The translations under genes and the position numbers were made by a program. The notes beneath the pieces were generated by a model. It saw only the letters and a list, made by a program, of their open reading frames with translations. It had not been told where the DNA came from and ran no database searches. 41,186 nt of DNA, from NCBI GenBank assembly GCA_030447665.1, contig JAUJOJ010000024.1, positions 2,328 through 43,513 of the forward strand. The letters are read 5' to 3'. Position 1 is the stretch's first letter. Each line of letters starts with the position of its first letter. The stretch comes from Allosphingosinicella sp. (GTDB lineage Bacteria; Pseudomonadota; Alphaproteobacteria; Sphingomonadales; Sphingomonadaceae). Below, in pieces: positions 28,045 to 37,547 of the stretch.

Positions 28045-28709
28045 ATGTTGAAGCCCTTGTTCGCGTGCCTGGCCCTGGCGGCTCTTCCTTCCGCCGCTCT
28101 GTCCCAGCAAGCCTCCGCGCCCGGCGAATGGAAGGTTTCCGGAAGCGCAAGCGGATGCATCGCGCATACCACTCTCCCCCAGGGTACGGTCGTCTCGGTC
28201 CTTGCCGGCACGGGCCAGGAAAGCCTTTGTTCCTGATCCAGAATCGCGGCTGGGAGTCGCTCGAGGACGGCAGCCGCCATGAGCTTGCCGTGCAGCTCGA
28301 CGGCGGCAGCAAGTTCGAATTCGACGCGGTCGCCAAGACTGAACTCGATTCCGACGGTCCCGGCCTGATGTTCGCCGTGCCTCCGGGCGAGGCGGACGGT
28401 GCCCGCTTCATCGCCGAGTTCGCAAAGGCCGGCGGCATGGCCGTCGGCGAGGGCGGCGAAGCCATTGCCAGCGTCCGTCTCACCGGCGGCGGTTCGGCCA
28501 TGACCGAGCTGGCGCAATGCATGTCCCGGCTGTGGAGCGGCGGCGCCACCGCCCAGCAGGGGAAGCGACCGACCGCGATCGGCGCCGGCACCGCGATCAA
28601 GCTTAGGGTCTGGACCCTAATCCGGACGCGCCCGCCTTTGCCAAAGAGGCTGGCGCCCCTCAAAAAATCGGATAGGTTCGCCCCTCCTCAAGGCGGAGGT
28701 GCGGGATGA
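28045..28709 (+). CDS. Secreted protein of unknown function, one frameshift
   Basis: The start ATG 28045 has GGAGAG upstream and opens a signal peptide (MLKPLFACLALAALPSAALS, Q). The mature part has GEWKVSGSASGCIAHTTLP. One base is missing near 28217, after which it continues LFLIQNRGWESLEDGSRHEL, AVQLDGGSKFEFDAV, FIAEFAKAGGMAVGEGGEAI and LAQCMSRLW. The layout, a W-containing start, a Cys, a NxxWxSLE segment and a late Cys, is common in small alphaproteobacterial periplasmic proteins of unknown role. The last ~35 residues translate a palindrome and repeat-like DNA, so the native stop may lie nearer 28560-28610. Confidence 0.6.
28603..28620. repeat. TTAGGGTC palindrome at the end of the secreted-protein gene
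   Basis: TTAGGGTC and GACCCTAA flank TG. It falls inside the nominal 3' end of the secreted-protein frame. It may mark the true end of that gene or a terminator. Confidence 0.45.
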
Positions 28710-28714
28710 GCGCC

Positions 28715-28814
28715 AGAGCACTTCCCGAAAGAGTGGGAACCGGTCGGGCGATGAGATGCTCCAGACATCGATCTGGAGCCTTTCTGATCCGACAAGGCGA
28801 TCCCGTCTTGTCGG
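28715..28814. repeat. Dispersed repeat, copy 2, with two inner hairpins
   Basis: Bases 28715-28793 match the repeat at 10341-10415. Inside are GCTCCAGA and TCTGGAGC arms (28758-28765, 28772-28779) with a 6-base loop, and CCGACAAG with CTTGTCGG (28789-28796, 28807-28814). It lies upstream of the response regulator, whose frame opens through the repeat; this is why the regulator start is placed at 28844. Confidence 0.8.
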
Positions 28815-28843
28815 GAAACGCTCCAGGGTCCAAGGTGTGGCGG

Positions 28844-29230
28844 ATGAATCCGGGCGCGGATGGAGGACCCGCCGATCACGCCGTCCTCGTCGTCGAGGAT
28901 GAGGAGCTGATCCGTATCGACAATTGCGACCGGCTGGAGAAAGCCGGCCTGAAGGTGCTCGAGGCGGCCGATGCCGAAGAGGCGATGGCGCTGCTCGACG
29001 CGCATCCGGAGGTGCGGGTGCTCGTCACCGACGTCAGGATGCCGGGCTGGATGTCCGGGATCGATTTGGCGCGCCAGGCCGCCAAGAAGTGGCCGGAGCT
29101 GAGCATCCTTCTCACCTCGGCTTATTATTCGGCCGAAGACGATGCGCTTCCGGAGAATATGACGCTGTTCCCGAAGCCGTTCTCGCCCGACGCGCTGGTC
29201 AGGGAAGTGAAGCCGAGGATGCGCCGCTGA
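28844..29230 (+). CDS. Single-domain response regulator
   Basis: A 128-residue CheY-like receiver without an output domain. The acidic pair is in VLVVEDEEL, the phosphoacceptor is Asp63 in VTDVRMPG, Thr91 sits in LLTSAYY, and Lys111 in FPKPFSPDALV. The frame is open from 28706, but the earlier part translates the dispersed repeat; MNPGADGG at 28844 is the natural start. No histidine kinase is adjacent. Such stand-alone receivers often signal by protein contact or serve as phosphate sinks. Intact. Confidence 0.87.
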   Translation: MNPGADGGPADHAVLVVEDEELIRIDNCDRLEKAGLKVLEAADAEEAMALLDAHPEVRVLVTDVRMPGWMSGIDLARQAAKKWPELSILLTSAYYSAEDDALPENMTLFPKPFSPDALVREVKPRMRR

Positions 29231-29234
29231 AGGG

Positions 29235-31438
29235 TTACTGGCCGGGCCGATAAGTCCGCTTCGCTTCGTGTGGCCCTTGAGCTGCGAGGGGTAGAAATAG
29301 ACCTCCCGCAGATTGCCCAGGGCGTAGCGTTCGGCCTGATCGTTGAAGTGCGGCGAATTGGGATCGCCGCTCTCGCCGCCGGCGCTCACCGCCCGTGCCC
29401 GCACCTTGTCGCCGAATTCCACCGCGGCGACGAAGCTGTTGCCGTTGGTGCCGTAATAGCGCTTGCTGCCGTTGGCCGGCTTCGCGCCGAACGAGGCAAG
29501 CGATCCCCACACGCCGGAGGTGAAGGGCACCGGGATGCTGGCGCGCGCGTCGTCGAAAGGCTGGACGAGATCGCCCGTCAGGCGCTGGAAGCGGTTGATG
29601 TCGCCCCAGGCCACGCCCCAGCTGCCGAAGTCGCGCTCGAGCCGCTCCGAGGCGGCGGCCAGCGCCCGCAGCTTCTGCTCCGGCGTGGTGCGCTTCTCCA
29701 GGAAGTCGATGTCGGGGCGGCGGGCGCCGCGAATGCTTGCGTCCACCTGGTCCCACAAAGCCTCGCCCCAGAAAACGGCGAGCGAGGTCGGCATGGAGGC
29801 GGCGCCCCAGCGATAATCCCAGCCGCGAAGCAGGCCGATCTGTCCGGCGAGACGGTTTTTCAGCGGATTGGAGGCCGGTGTCTGGTCATAGGCCGCGATG
29901 AGGGACGGAATGAGCTGCGCGAAAGCGGGAAGATAGGAATCGTAGGCGGCCGAAATCAGCGACGGGAGCGCGAAGTCCTTGCGGCCCTGGAGCACCATCG
30001 TGGCGTGGACGCCCGCGCATTCTCCCGAACGTGTCCATGTAGCGCGGGAATTGCTCTTGGCTGGGGCTGTTCGGGCCTGCCGCGGAATAGGGCCAGTTGT
30101 TGGTGTTCATGATCCAGCCGTTCGCCGGATTGAGCAGGCGCGGCGCTTCTTGGGGCGCGTGAAGGCCTTTTCCAGTCGGTCGCCGGATCGCTGCCGTCGA
30201 CCGGTTTGGTATAATCGAAGCGGTCGTCCCGCCGCGGGATGAACTGCGGGTGGAGATAGGCGATATTGCCTTTTGCGTCGGCGAAGATGGTGTTGTTCGA
30301 GGAATTGGCGCGGAACTGGTCCGAGACTTTGACGAAGGAGGCATAGTCCGTCGCCTTGGTCCGCAGATAGGACTGGCTCAGCGCTTCGATCGGCTTGTTC
30401 ATCAGCGCGATGCTGATCCACTTGTCGCCCTCGGCCCGGATGATGGGCCCGTGATGCGTCTTGTAGATGGTGAAGCTGCGCGCCGCAGTGCCGCCATTCG
30501 CCGTGCGGTAGGGCACCGTCACCGTCGAGGTCGTGACCGGCCGCTCCTCTCCGCCGTAGCGATAGAAGATGCGGCCGTCCCGGCGGACGATCGTCTCGAC
30601 GAACTCGTCGACCACGTCGACGCCGCTCGACGTGTGCATCCATCCCGCGCGTTCGTTGAAACCCTGGTAGATGAAGAACTGGCCCCAGGTAACCGCACCA
30701 TAAGCATCGAGGCCCTCGTCGCTCGTCATCTGCAGCTCGGAGCGGAAGAAGAAGGAGGTGTGCGGATTGATCAGCAGCAGCGCCTTGCGGCCGGCGCTGT
30801 TCGCGGGCGCGATGGCAAAGCCGTTGGAGCCGCGCGGCTCCTCCCATCCGGGCGAAAGGATCGCGGCCGCCGTCTGCGTGCGCTTGCCGTAAAAGCTTCG
30901 AGATCGCCGAGCGACACGCGCTCGATATCCCCGCCGATGCTTCCTTCGGTGAAGCTCAGCGCCATCCAGGGCTCGAAGCGGCGGATCGCACGCGGCCGGA
31001 CATTCGAATGGGTCGCGAGGTAGAAGTTGAGCCCATCGGCCCAGGCATCCATCAGCCGCTTCAGCCAGGCGGGGCTCGCGGCATAGCTCCGGCGCAGCTC
31101 GTCCGGATCGATAAACAGCTTCATCCGCAAATCCTGGATGACCGCGCGTTCGCCCTCGGCCTCGGCAAGGCGGCCGAGCGAGGTCAGATAGTTGGTCTCC
31201 ACCCGGTTGAAGTCGTCCTCGGCCTGGGCATAGATCATGCCGAAGACGGCGTCGGCGTCGCTCTTCCCCCTGACATGCGCAATGCCCCAATCGTCGCGGA
31301 CGATGGTGACGCGCTGCGCCTGGCGCTGCCAGCGCGCCATCTCCTGTTCGCGCTCGCCGCGGCAAGCGGCGCCTGCGCGACCGCCGCCGCCGGCGGCGCA
31401 ACAAGCAGCGTCAAGGCGGCAAGAAATTTGAAAGCCAT
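29235..31438 (-). CDS. Penicillin acylase family protein (Ntn hydrolase, S45), frameshifted
   Basis: A periplasmic N-terminal-nucleophile amidase; family members hydrolyse penicillins, N-acyl-homoserine lactones or other amides, and the substrate here is not predictable. The start ATG 31438 has GGGAGGTG upstream and opens a signal peptide (MAFKFLAALTLLVAPPAAAV, AQA). Rebuilt order: VTIVRDDWGIAHVRGKSDAD, AGxxxDFNRVETNYL, the beta-subunit cleavage region EEPRGSNGFAIAP with the nucleophile Ser, LLINPHTSFFF, YGAVTWGQFFIYQGFNERAG, MHTSSGVDVVDEF, KTHHGPII, NPANGWIMNTNNWPYSAAGP and the C-terminal SWGVAWGDINRFQR. Breaks lie near 31380, 30890, 30175, 30025 and 29260. About 730 residues, normal. Five indels. 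Confidence 0.85.
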
Positions 31439-31550
31439 TCGGCACCTCCCGGGGAGGCGAGAAAAGGCGCAATCTCCGCGCTTTGGCAAGCGCGAATTGA
31501 AGCGGACGGGCGATCGGGGCCCTGGCTTCCGGTGAAACCAGGTCTGGGTC

Positions 31551-33896
31551 CTAGAAACCCAGTGTGTAGCGGATCGCGGTTCCGATATCGTCGTTCATGC
31601 CGCCCACATGCCCCGGATTCTTCCGGTAAAAGGCGTTGAGGCCGAGATCGCCGCCGAGAAGATTCATGCTGTAAGCCGCCTCGAAATCGATCTCGCGGGC
31701 GGTGGGCGCTAGGTTGAGGAAGCGGTTCTCGTAGCCGACGCTGCCGGTGGCATAATCGTAGGAGGCGGGGACCGACATGTTGAACCCGCCGGCTCTGACC
31801 CGGAGCGGCTGCATGACGCGGAATGCAAGCTTGTCGCCGCCCGCGAACGCATTGCGCTTCGACAGGTCGAAAGCCCAGGCGTCGGTCGAAAGCCGCCCCT
31901 CCTGAACGAGCGCGCCGGTGCCCGGAAGATTGGTCCAGCCGCGCCGGTAGCTCCCGAAGGCGCCCCAGCCGGCGCCGAGATCGAAAGACGCGGTCCCGTC
32001 GACGAAGTAGGTCGTCGCCCCGGTGCCCGAGAAGAGCGAGCTGAAGCGGCCGCCAAGCACCGTGCTCTCTTCGCCGAGCCGCGACGCGCCGAGGGACAAA
32101 GTGGCCGGCCCGACCTTGCGGTCGGCGGTCACGGAGCCGATCGTATAGCCGGGCTCGCCGATCGTGTCCTTGATCCCCTGGTTCCAGACCTTGCCGCGTT
32201 CGCTGGTGACGGTCAGCCCGACCGCCCCAACCGTCTGGCGCAGGCCGATGCTGTTGGCCGCGTCGGCATAGAAGCCGGAGCGCGTCATCGGATCATGGGC
32301 GACGAGAAAGGCGTTCTGCGCATGGCCGGAGAGCCGCTGCTGAAGCGCCCGGCCGCTTTCCGAAAGGCCAAACGCCACCGCCGTCTTCGGTGCCAGGCGG
32401 CTCACTGCCATGCCCGCGATCACCCTTGCCTGGCGCGCATCGTCATAAGAGAGCCCGGTCTGCGCAAGGCCGACATGCGGCTGGCCCGAGAAGTTGCGGT
32501 TGACGGTGATCGAGACGGAGGTCGGGCCGGCTGCGGCCCCGGCCGTGCGCGAATTGCCGTGCAGCGCCTGCGCGAGCGGGGTTTCCCGAGGCGCGGCCGA
32601 AAGGGTCTTCGCCAGATCCAGCGCATAAGCGCGCGAATAGCCGTCGAGGATAACCACGCCGGCGACGGCTTTGCCGGTCGCGTCGCCCATCGCGCTGGAG
32701 CCTTGGCCATTGCTGCCGGTAACCGGAGCATTGCTGCCTGCGAGCGAGGTCTGCCCCTGCGGCTGGAACGCGCGGGTGATGTTGAGAACGCCGTTCCCGA
32801 AGATCGCGTCGCGTCCCGGCGCGCCGGCATCGTCGGCGCTCCTCATCAGGATCTCGACGATCTGAGCGCCGGTGAGGTTGGGAAAGGCGCTGGCCAGCAA
32901 AGCGGCGGCGCCGCTGATCACGGGCGCCGAGAAGGATGTGCCCGACCAGAGATAGAGCTTGTTCTCATCCTTCACGTTCGGCGCGATCACGCGGTAGCCG
33001 ATCGCGGCGAGATAATATTGCGCCCCTGCGCCGGCCTTGTTCGAGAAGTCCGAAAGCTGGGTGATGTCGGTTCCGTTGCTCGGATTGCCGCCGATCGGCA
33101 CGCCGACCGAGCCGGCAATGATGAGGGAATTGTTGCCGGATTGTGCCGACAGAAGGGCGAACGAGTCCGGGTTGGCGCCCTTTGCCTCCTTGCCGTCATT
33201 TCCGGCCGACATCACGATCACGATCCCGGCCTGCGTCGCGCGGGTCACCGCGGAGAGCAGGGCGGTTCCCGCGCCTTCACCGCCGAGGGAGATGTTGATC
33301 ACGCGCGCGCCGTTCGTGCGAGCGATGTCGATCGCCCGCGCGATATCCGAATCGCGGTGCTTGCAGCCGTCGGCCTCGGTGCAGTTGTTGGGATTGGCCG
33401 TGTTGAGCGAAATGATGGTCGAATCGAACGCGACGCCCAGGGTCTGGCTGCCGTTGCGCCCGGCCGCGACGACGGCCGAGACGGCGGTGCCGTGCCCTTC
33501 ATTGTCGACCACGCCCCTGTTGCCCGCCACATCCTGGCTCGCAGGATCGATCCTGCCGGCGAAATCGGGAAGGGCGGCGTTGATGCCGCTGTCGATCACC
33601 GCGATCTTCACGCCCCGGCCGGTTCCCCCGGCATTGTAGGCGGCAAGCCCGTCATGCGTCCGTGCGCCGTTGGAGCGCCGATATTCGGCATCGTCAAAGT
33701 TGGTCACCGAAGACGGCGGCGGCGGCGGGGGCGGCGGCGGTGGGGGAGGCGGAGGTGGTGGAGGAGGAGGCGGAGGAGCGATCGCGATCGGCTCCGGACG
33801 CGCGGCCGTGCCGCCGCCACCGCCGCAGCCGGCGAGAGCGAGCGCGGCGGCGCATACCGACAGCGCCAGGGCCTTCTTGCTGACCGGTCCGTTCAT
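31551..33896 (-). CDS. Subtilisin-like (S8) serine protease autotransporter, lipoprotein-type signal
   Basis: An intact 781-residue protein. A lipobox-like signal (LALAGC, Cys24) is followed by a Gly run and a 21-residue proline run (residues 41-61), probably a flexible spacer. The protease domain has all three catalytic residues: Asp102 in AVIDSGINAAL, His135 in NEGHGTAVS and Ser320 in SGTSFSAPVISGAAALLASA. After about residue 500 comes a beta-barrel-like domain (repeated amphipathic strands, SVGYENRFLNLAPTAREIDF) ending in Phe (IRYTLGF), as in autotransporters. GGAGAG precedes the ATG. It is likely a surface or secreted protease. The conflict between a lipobox and autotransporter export is unresolved. 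No inhibitor or partner gene is obvious nearby. Confidence 0.9.
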   Translation of the reverse strand: MNGPVSKKALALSVCAAALALAGCGGGGGTAARPEPIAIAPPPPPPPPPPPPPPPPPPPPPSSVTNFDDAEYRRSNGARTHDGLAAYNAGGTGRGVKIAVIDSGINAALPDFAGRIDPASQDVAGNRGVVDNEGHGTAVSAVVAAGRNGSQTLGVAFDSTIISLNTANPNNCTEADGCKHRDSDIARAIDIARTNGARVINISLGGEGAGTALLSAVTRATQAGIVIVMSAGNDGKEAKGANPDSFALLSAQSGNNSLIIAGSVGVPIGGNPSNGTDITQLSDFSNKAGAGAQYYLAAIGYRVIAPNVKDENKLYLWSGTSFSAPVISGAAALLASAFPNLTGAQIVEILMRSADDAGAPGRDAIFGNGVLNITRAFQPQGQTSLAGSNAPVTGSNGQGSSAMGDATGKAVAGVVILDGYSRAYALDLAKTLSAAPRETPLAQALHGNSRTAGAAAGPTSVSITVNRNFSGQPHVGLAQTGLSYDDARQARVIAGMAVSRLAPKTAVAFGLSESGRALQQRLSGHAQNAFLVAHDPMTRSGFYADAANSIGLRQTVGAVGLTVTSERGKVWNQGIKDTIGEPGYTIGSVTADRKVGPATLSLGASRLGEESTVLGGRFSSLFSGTGATTYFVDGTASFDLGAGWGAFGSYRRGWTNLPGTGALVQEGRLSTDAWAFDLSKRNAFAGGDKLAFRVMQPLRVRAGGFNMSVPASYDYATGSVGYENRFLNLAPTAREIDFEAAYSMNLLGGDLGLNAFYRKNPGHVGGMNDDIGTAIRYTLGF

Positions 33897-34000
33897 CCCG
33901 CTCTCCGCAAATATCTGATGTTATATGCTTTTTCCATGCTCTGCATAGGATGGGATTGCTTTCAATTTGCTGAAGCCGGATGATGTGGATAGTGGCAACC

Positions 34001-34675
34001 ATGCTTCCAGCGCTGAGCCACGTAGAAAGCTGGATCTTCGATCTCGACAACAGCCTCTATCCGGCGTCCGCCAACCTCTTCGAGCTCATCGATATTCGCA
34101 TGGGCCAGTATATCGAGCAACTGCTCGGCTGCGATTCGGCGGAAGCCCGGCGCGTGCAGAAGCAGCATTTCCGCGAGCACGGCACGACGCTGGCGGGGCT
34201 GATGCGGACGCACGGCGTCGATCCGCACGATTTCCTCGATTTCGTTCACGACATCGATCTTGCCCGCATTTCGGCGGATCCGGACCTTGTCCGCTCGGTC
34301 GATCGGCTCCCCGGCCGCAAGTTCGTCTTCACCAACGGCGATGCCTCCTATGCCGCTCGCGTTCTCGACAAGCTCGGCCTCGCCAATCTGTGGGACGGCC
34401 TTCATGACATCCACGCCATGGATTATGTGCCGAAGCCCGATCCCCGCGCCTATCCCGCGATGTGCGAGCGCCACCGGATCGATCCGGCCCGTGCCCTTTT
34501 CGTCGAGGACATGGCGCGCAACCTCAAACCCGCCAAGGCGCTCGGCATGACCACCGTCTGGATCGACAACGGATCGGAACAAGCGGGCTACGGCGCCGAT
34601 GCGGCCTTTATCGATTACCGCACCGAGGATATCGGCGCCTGGCTGGAAGAAATATTGGGGGACGGGGCGGAATGA
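34001..34675 (+). CDS. Pyrimidine 5'-nucleotidase (HAD superfamily)
   Basis: HAD phosphatases of this type dephosphorylate pyrimidine nucleotides. Motif I is [17 protein letters not shown] with the nucleophile Asp, motif II is [11 protein letters not shown], motif III Lys is in [14 protein letters not shown], and motif IV acids are in [15 protein letters not shown]. The ATG at 34001 ([10 protein letters not shown]) is chosen because relatives start about 10 residues before motif I; ATG 33980 in frame is also possible. The last bases overlap the dapD start (ATGA), so the two are co-translated. About 224 residues. Intact. Confidence 0.87.
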   Translation: MLPALSHVESWIFDLDNSLYPASANLFELIDIRMGQYIEQLLGCDSAEARRVQKQHFREHGTTLAGLMRTHGVDPHDFLDFVHDIDLARISADPDLVRSVDRLPGRKFVFTNGDASYAARVLDKLGLANLWDGLHDIHAMDYVPKPDPRAYPAMCERHRIDPARALFVEDMARNLKPAKALGMTTVWIDNGSEQAGYGADAAFIDYRTEDIGAWLEEILGDGAE

Positions 34676-35496
34676 CCGAACATCTGCGGGAGATCGTCGA
34701 ACAGGCCTGGGAGAAGAGGGAAGATGTCGGCCCGTCCACGGGCGGAGAGGTGCGGGACGCGGTGGAGGCCGCGATCCGCGCGCTCGATGCCGGCTCCGCC
34801 CGGGTCGCCGAGAAGACGCTGGAGGGCTGGAGGGTCAACCAATGGCTCAAGAAGGCCGTGCTGCTGAGCTTTCGCCTGAACCCGATGACTGCAATTGCGG
34901 GCGGCCCCGGCGGCGCGCCCTGGTGGGACAAGGTGCCCTCGAAATTCGAGGGCTGGGACGCCGACCGCTTTTCGAAGGCGGGCTTTCGCGCGGTTCCGGG
35001 GTCGATCGTGCGGCGCGGCGCCTTCGTCGGCCGCAATGCGGTGCTGATGCCGAGCTTCGTCAACATCGGCGCCTATGTCGATGAAGGGACGATGGTCGAC
35101 ACCTGGGCGACGATCGGAAGCTGCGCGCAGATCGGGCGCAACGTCCATGTTTCCGGCGGAGCAGGCATTGGCGGCGTGCTGGAACCGCTCCAGGCGGGGC
35201 CGGTGATCATCGAGGACCATGCCTTCATCGGCGCCCGCTCGGAAGTGGCCGAGGGCGTGATCGTGGAAGAAGGCGCCGTCCTGTCGATGGGGGTGTTTCT
35301 CGGCGCCTCGACCAAGATCGTGGATCGCGCGACCGGCGAGGTGATGATCGGCCGGGTGCCGGCTTATTCGGTGGTCGTGCCGGGCAGCCTGCCGGGCAAG
35401 GATGGCGGCCCCTCGCTCGGCTGCGCCGTGATCGTGAAGCGCGTGGATGCGCAGACCCGATCCAAGACCAGCATCAACGAGCTGCTGAGGGATTGA
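34672..35496 (+). CDS. dapD: 2,3,4,5-tetrahydropyridine-2,6-dicarboxylate N-succinyltransferase
   Basis: DapD makes N-succinyl-2-amino-6-ketopimelate in the succinylase branch of lysine and diaminopimelate synthesis. The intact 274-residue protein has the helical N-terminal domain ([20 protein letters not shown]), the [12 protein letters not shown] segment, and a left-handed hexapeptide helix ([57 protein letters not shown]). It ends [19 protein letters not shown]. The ATG overlaps the HAD gene stop by 4 bases. Confidence 0.97.
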   Translation: MTEHLREIVEQAWEKREDVGPSTGGEVRDAVEAAIRALDAGSARVAEKTLEGWRVNQWLKKAVLLSFRLNPMTAIAGGPGGAPWWDKVPSKFEGWDADRFSKAGFRAVPGSIVRRGAFVGRNAVLMPSFVNIGAYVDEGTMVDTWATIGSCAQIGRNVHVSGGAGIGGVLEPLQAGPVIIEDHAFIGARSEVAEGVIVEEGAVLSMGVFLGASTKIVDRATGEVMIGRVPAYSVVVPGSLPGKDGGPSLGCAVIVKRVDAQTRSKTSINELLRD

Positions 35497-35612
35497 ATTT
35501 GTAGCCTCAACAGTTCGTTTTTGACGGTGCCGAGGCGGCTGATTGCCCATCGGGATGACGTACGCCGATGTAGCGCCGCAAGCGCGGATCGGGAAGCGCT
35601 GCCGCGTTTCTT

Positions 35613-36171
35613 TCAGCTCGCCTCCTTCAGAAGCTCCGTCGCCGGCCGGCCCGTCCAATCTTCCTCCCCGTCATCCGCCAGATTTCCCGTCCGTTGGCAT
35701 CGTAAAGGATGGTTGTCGGGAGCGTATCGACTTTCAGTGCAGACATCATCGAAAGTTCGGCATCGATATAGGGTTCGAGCTTGGCGAACTTGCGCTCGGC
35801 GAAGAAGGCATCGACCTTCTCCTGGCCGTTCATGTCCTGGCTGAGCGCAAGCACATGGATCCGCGGGTTCCGCGCGGCAAGCGCGTCCAGGCTCGGCATT
35901 TCGACCACGCAGGGGCCGCACCAGGTCGCCCACAAATTGACCAGCACCGGCTTGCCGCGGAAATCGGCGATCGAGGCGGGTTCGCCGGCAGGATCCTCGA
36001 ACAGGGTATCGGGCGCGGGCGTCCCTGCATGCGAGCGGTCGAGGCGCCCCGTGCCCTGCCGCTCCGCCCCGGCCGGCGCGGTCCCGCCCCCGCGTTTCCG
36101 CCCTTTGCCGCGGGCTCCGTGTCGCATCCGGCCAGCAGCGCCGGGATCAGGAGCAGGAAAAGCGGACGCAA
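35613..36171 (-). CDS. TlpA-like thioredoxin-fold lipoprotein, two frameshifts
   Basis: A periplasmic thiol-disulfide oxidoreductase. The signal MRPLFLLLIPALLAGC has a lipobox. A break near 36085 leads to a frame reading PASIADFRGKPVLVNLWATW, the active site WCGPCVVEMPSLDAL (CxxC), HVLALSQDMNGQEKVDAFF and LPTTILYDANGREIWRMTG, where the second Pro marks the cis-Pro loop. A second break near 35680 restores an ending EDWTGRPATELLKEAS. Length about 185 residues. In many sphingomonads a gene like this lies beside argH; argH is not seen here. Confidence 0.85.
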
Positions 36172-36265
36172 GGATCATTCTCCATTCGGGCAGCAGCGGG
36201 ATAAATGGGCCCGGTCCCGCCGACAAGCGCTTCGCTTTTTCGGCCGGCCCCGGTAAGAGGCGCTG

Positions 36266-36398
36266 AGAGCCTGTTTGGGAATGCGGTTCCGGCGGCTCCC
36301 CACCCAGCCTTCCGAGCAAAATCGCATTGGGAGGCTGGGGAGCGCGGCTGGCACCGAGCGCGAGAATGCGCTTTTGAGCGCATTTCCAGACAGACTCT
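36266..36398. mobile_element. MITE-like inverted-repeat element, 133 bp, non-coding
   Basis: The terminal 20 bases (agagcctgtttgggaatgcg) at 36266-36285 pair with 36379-36398 with 3 mismatches. The interior carries a second imperfect palindrome (ctccccacccagcctt, later gggaggctggggag). No ORF of interest is inside. Size and terminal repeats fit a miniature inverted-repeat element or the remnant of an insertion sequence. Target duplications are not clear. It occupies most of the gap between the TlpA-like gene and the small lipoprotein. Confidence 0.55.
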
Positions 36399-36420
36399 GA
36401 CAAGATCCGGAAGGAAATCA

Positions 36421-36655
36421 TGAAGACGCTCGCCTTTGCAGCCGCAATCCTTCTGCTCGCCGCGTGCGGCGGGCGCGAGCCCTGCGGCCGGCGGCGGGCG
36501 ACAGCATGCCGATCGCGCCTGCCATGGCCGCGCGGGCGCCGACCACCGACGAGCTGCTGACGCCGCCGCCGGTCGCCAGGCCGGAGCGCGTCGACGAGCC
36601 GCTTCGCCGCTCGGAGGAGCGCCGCGACGACCGGTTCGATCTGCCGCAATCCTGA
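36421..36655 (+). CDS. Small lipoprotein, one frameshift
   Basis: ATG 36421 opens a lipoprotein signal (MKTLAFAAAILLLAAC, Cys16). A base change in frame near 36480 leads to a hydrophilic, Pro-rich tail: LRPAAGDSMPIAPAMAARAP, TTDELLTPPPVARPERVDEP and SEERRDDRFDLPQS, ending at TGA 36653-36655. This resembles a small lipoprotein usually placed just before lysA in sphingomonads (from memory). Here it is followed by galU after 30 bases. Role unknown. Confidence 0.65.
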
Positions 36656-36685
36656 GCGGCCAGCCTTCCCGATGACGGAGACAAG

Positions 36686-37546
36686 ATGAAACCTGTACGC
36701 AAGGCGGTGTTCCCCGTCGCCGGTCTCGGCACGCGATTCCTGCCGGCCACCAAGGCTTTCGCCAAGGAGATGCTGCCGATCGTCGATCGCCCGCTCATCC
36801 AATATGCCGTGGACGAGGCGCGCGAGGCGGGCATCGAGCAGATGATCTTCGTCACCGGGCGGGGCAAGGCCGCGCTCGAAGACTATTTCGACATCGCCTA
36901 TGAGCTCGAGGCGACGATGAGGGGCCGCGGCAAATCGCTCGAGGCGCTCGAGCCGACCCGCCTTCCGGCCGGCGCGCTCGCCTCGGTGCGTCAGCAGGAG
37001 CCGCTCGGCCTCGGCCATGCGGTGTGGTGCGCCCGCGACATCGTCGGCGACGAGCCGTTCGCGGTGCTGCTCCCCGACGACCTCATGTGGGGCAAGCCGG
37101 GCTGCCTGCGCGAGATGGTCGACGCCTACAGGCAAGTCGGCGGCAACATCATCTGCGTCGAGCAGGTCGCGCCGGAGAAGACCGCCAGCTACGGCATCAT
37201 CACGCCGGGCGAGAGCCGCGGCACTCTCACCGAGGTGAAGGGGCTCGTCGAAAAGCCGAAGCCAGAGGAGGCGCCTTCGACGCTCGGCGTCATCGGCCGC
37301 TACATCCTCCAGCCGGAAGTGATGAAGGTCCTCGACAAACCGCAGCGCGGCGCCGGCGGCGAGATCCAGCTCACCGACGCCATGGCCCAGCTGATCGGCA
37401 CCCAGCCCTTCCATGGCGTCACCGTCGGCGCCACCCGCTACGATTGCGGCGACAAGGCCGGCTTCATCACCGCCAACATCGCGCTCGCGCTCGAACGCGA
37501 GGATGTCGGCCCCGCCGTGCGCGCCTTCATGGCGGACCTTCGCCAG
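36686..37546 (+). CDS. galU: UTP-glucose-1-phosphate uridylyltransferase GalU, stop codon missing
   Basis: GalU makes UDP-glucose for exopolysaccharide, lipopolysaccharide and osmoadaptation. The protein starts MKPVRKAVFPVAGLGTRFLP with the nucleotide-binding signature, then ATKAFAKEMLPIVDRPLIQY, QEPLGLGHAVWCARD, VLLPDDLMW, SYGIITPGE, LVEKPKPEEAP, GRYILQPEVM, GEIQLTDAM and YDCGDKAGFITANIALALER. After about residue 285 no stop appears: the frame runs on to 39289 across the next gene and into the HNH gene region. The normal family length ends just about where the CorA-like gene starts, so the end given here is approximate and the stop has probably been lost to an indel or substitution. Confidence 0.92.
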
Positions 37547-37547
37547 C

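Noticed and set aside
28706..28843. 46-residue N-terminal extension of the response regulator
   Set aside because: It translates the dispersed repeat at 28715-28814 and has no receiver-domain likeness.
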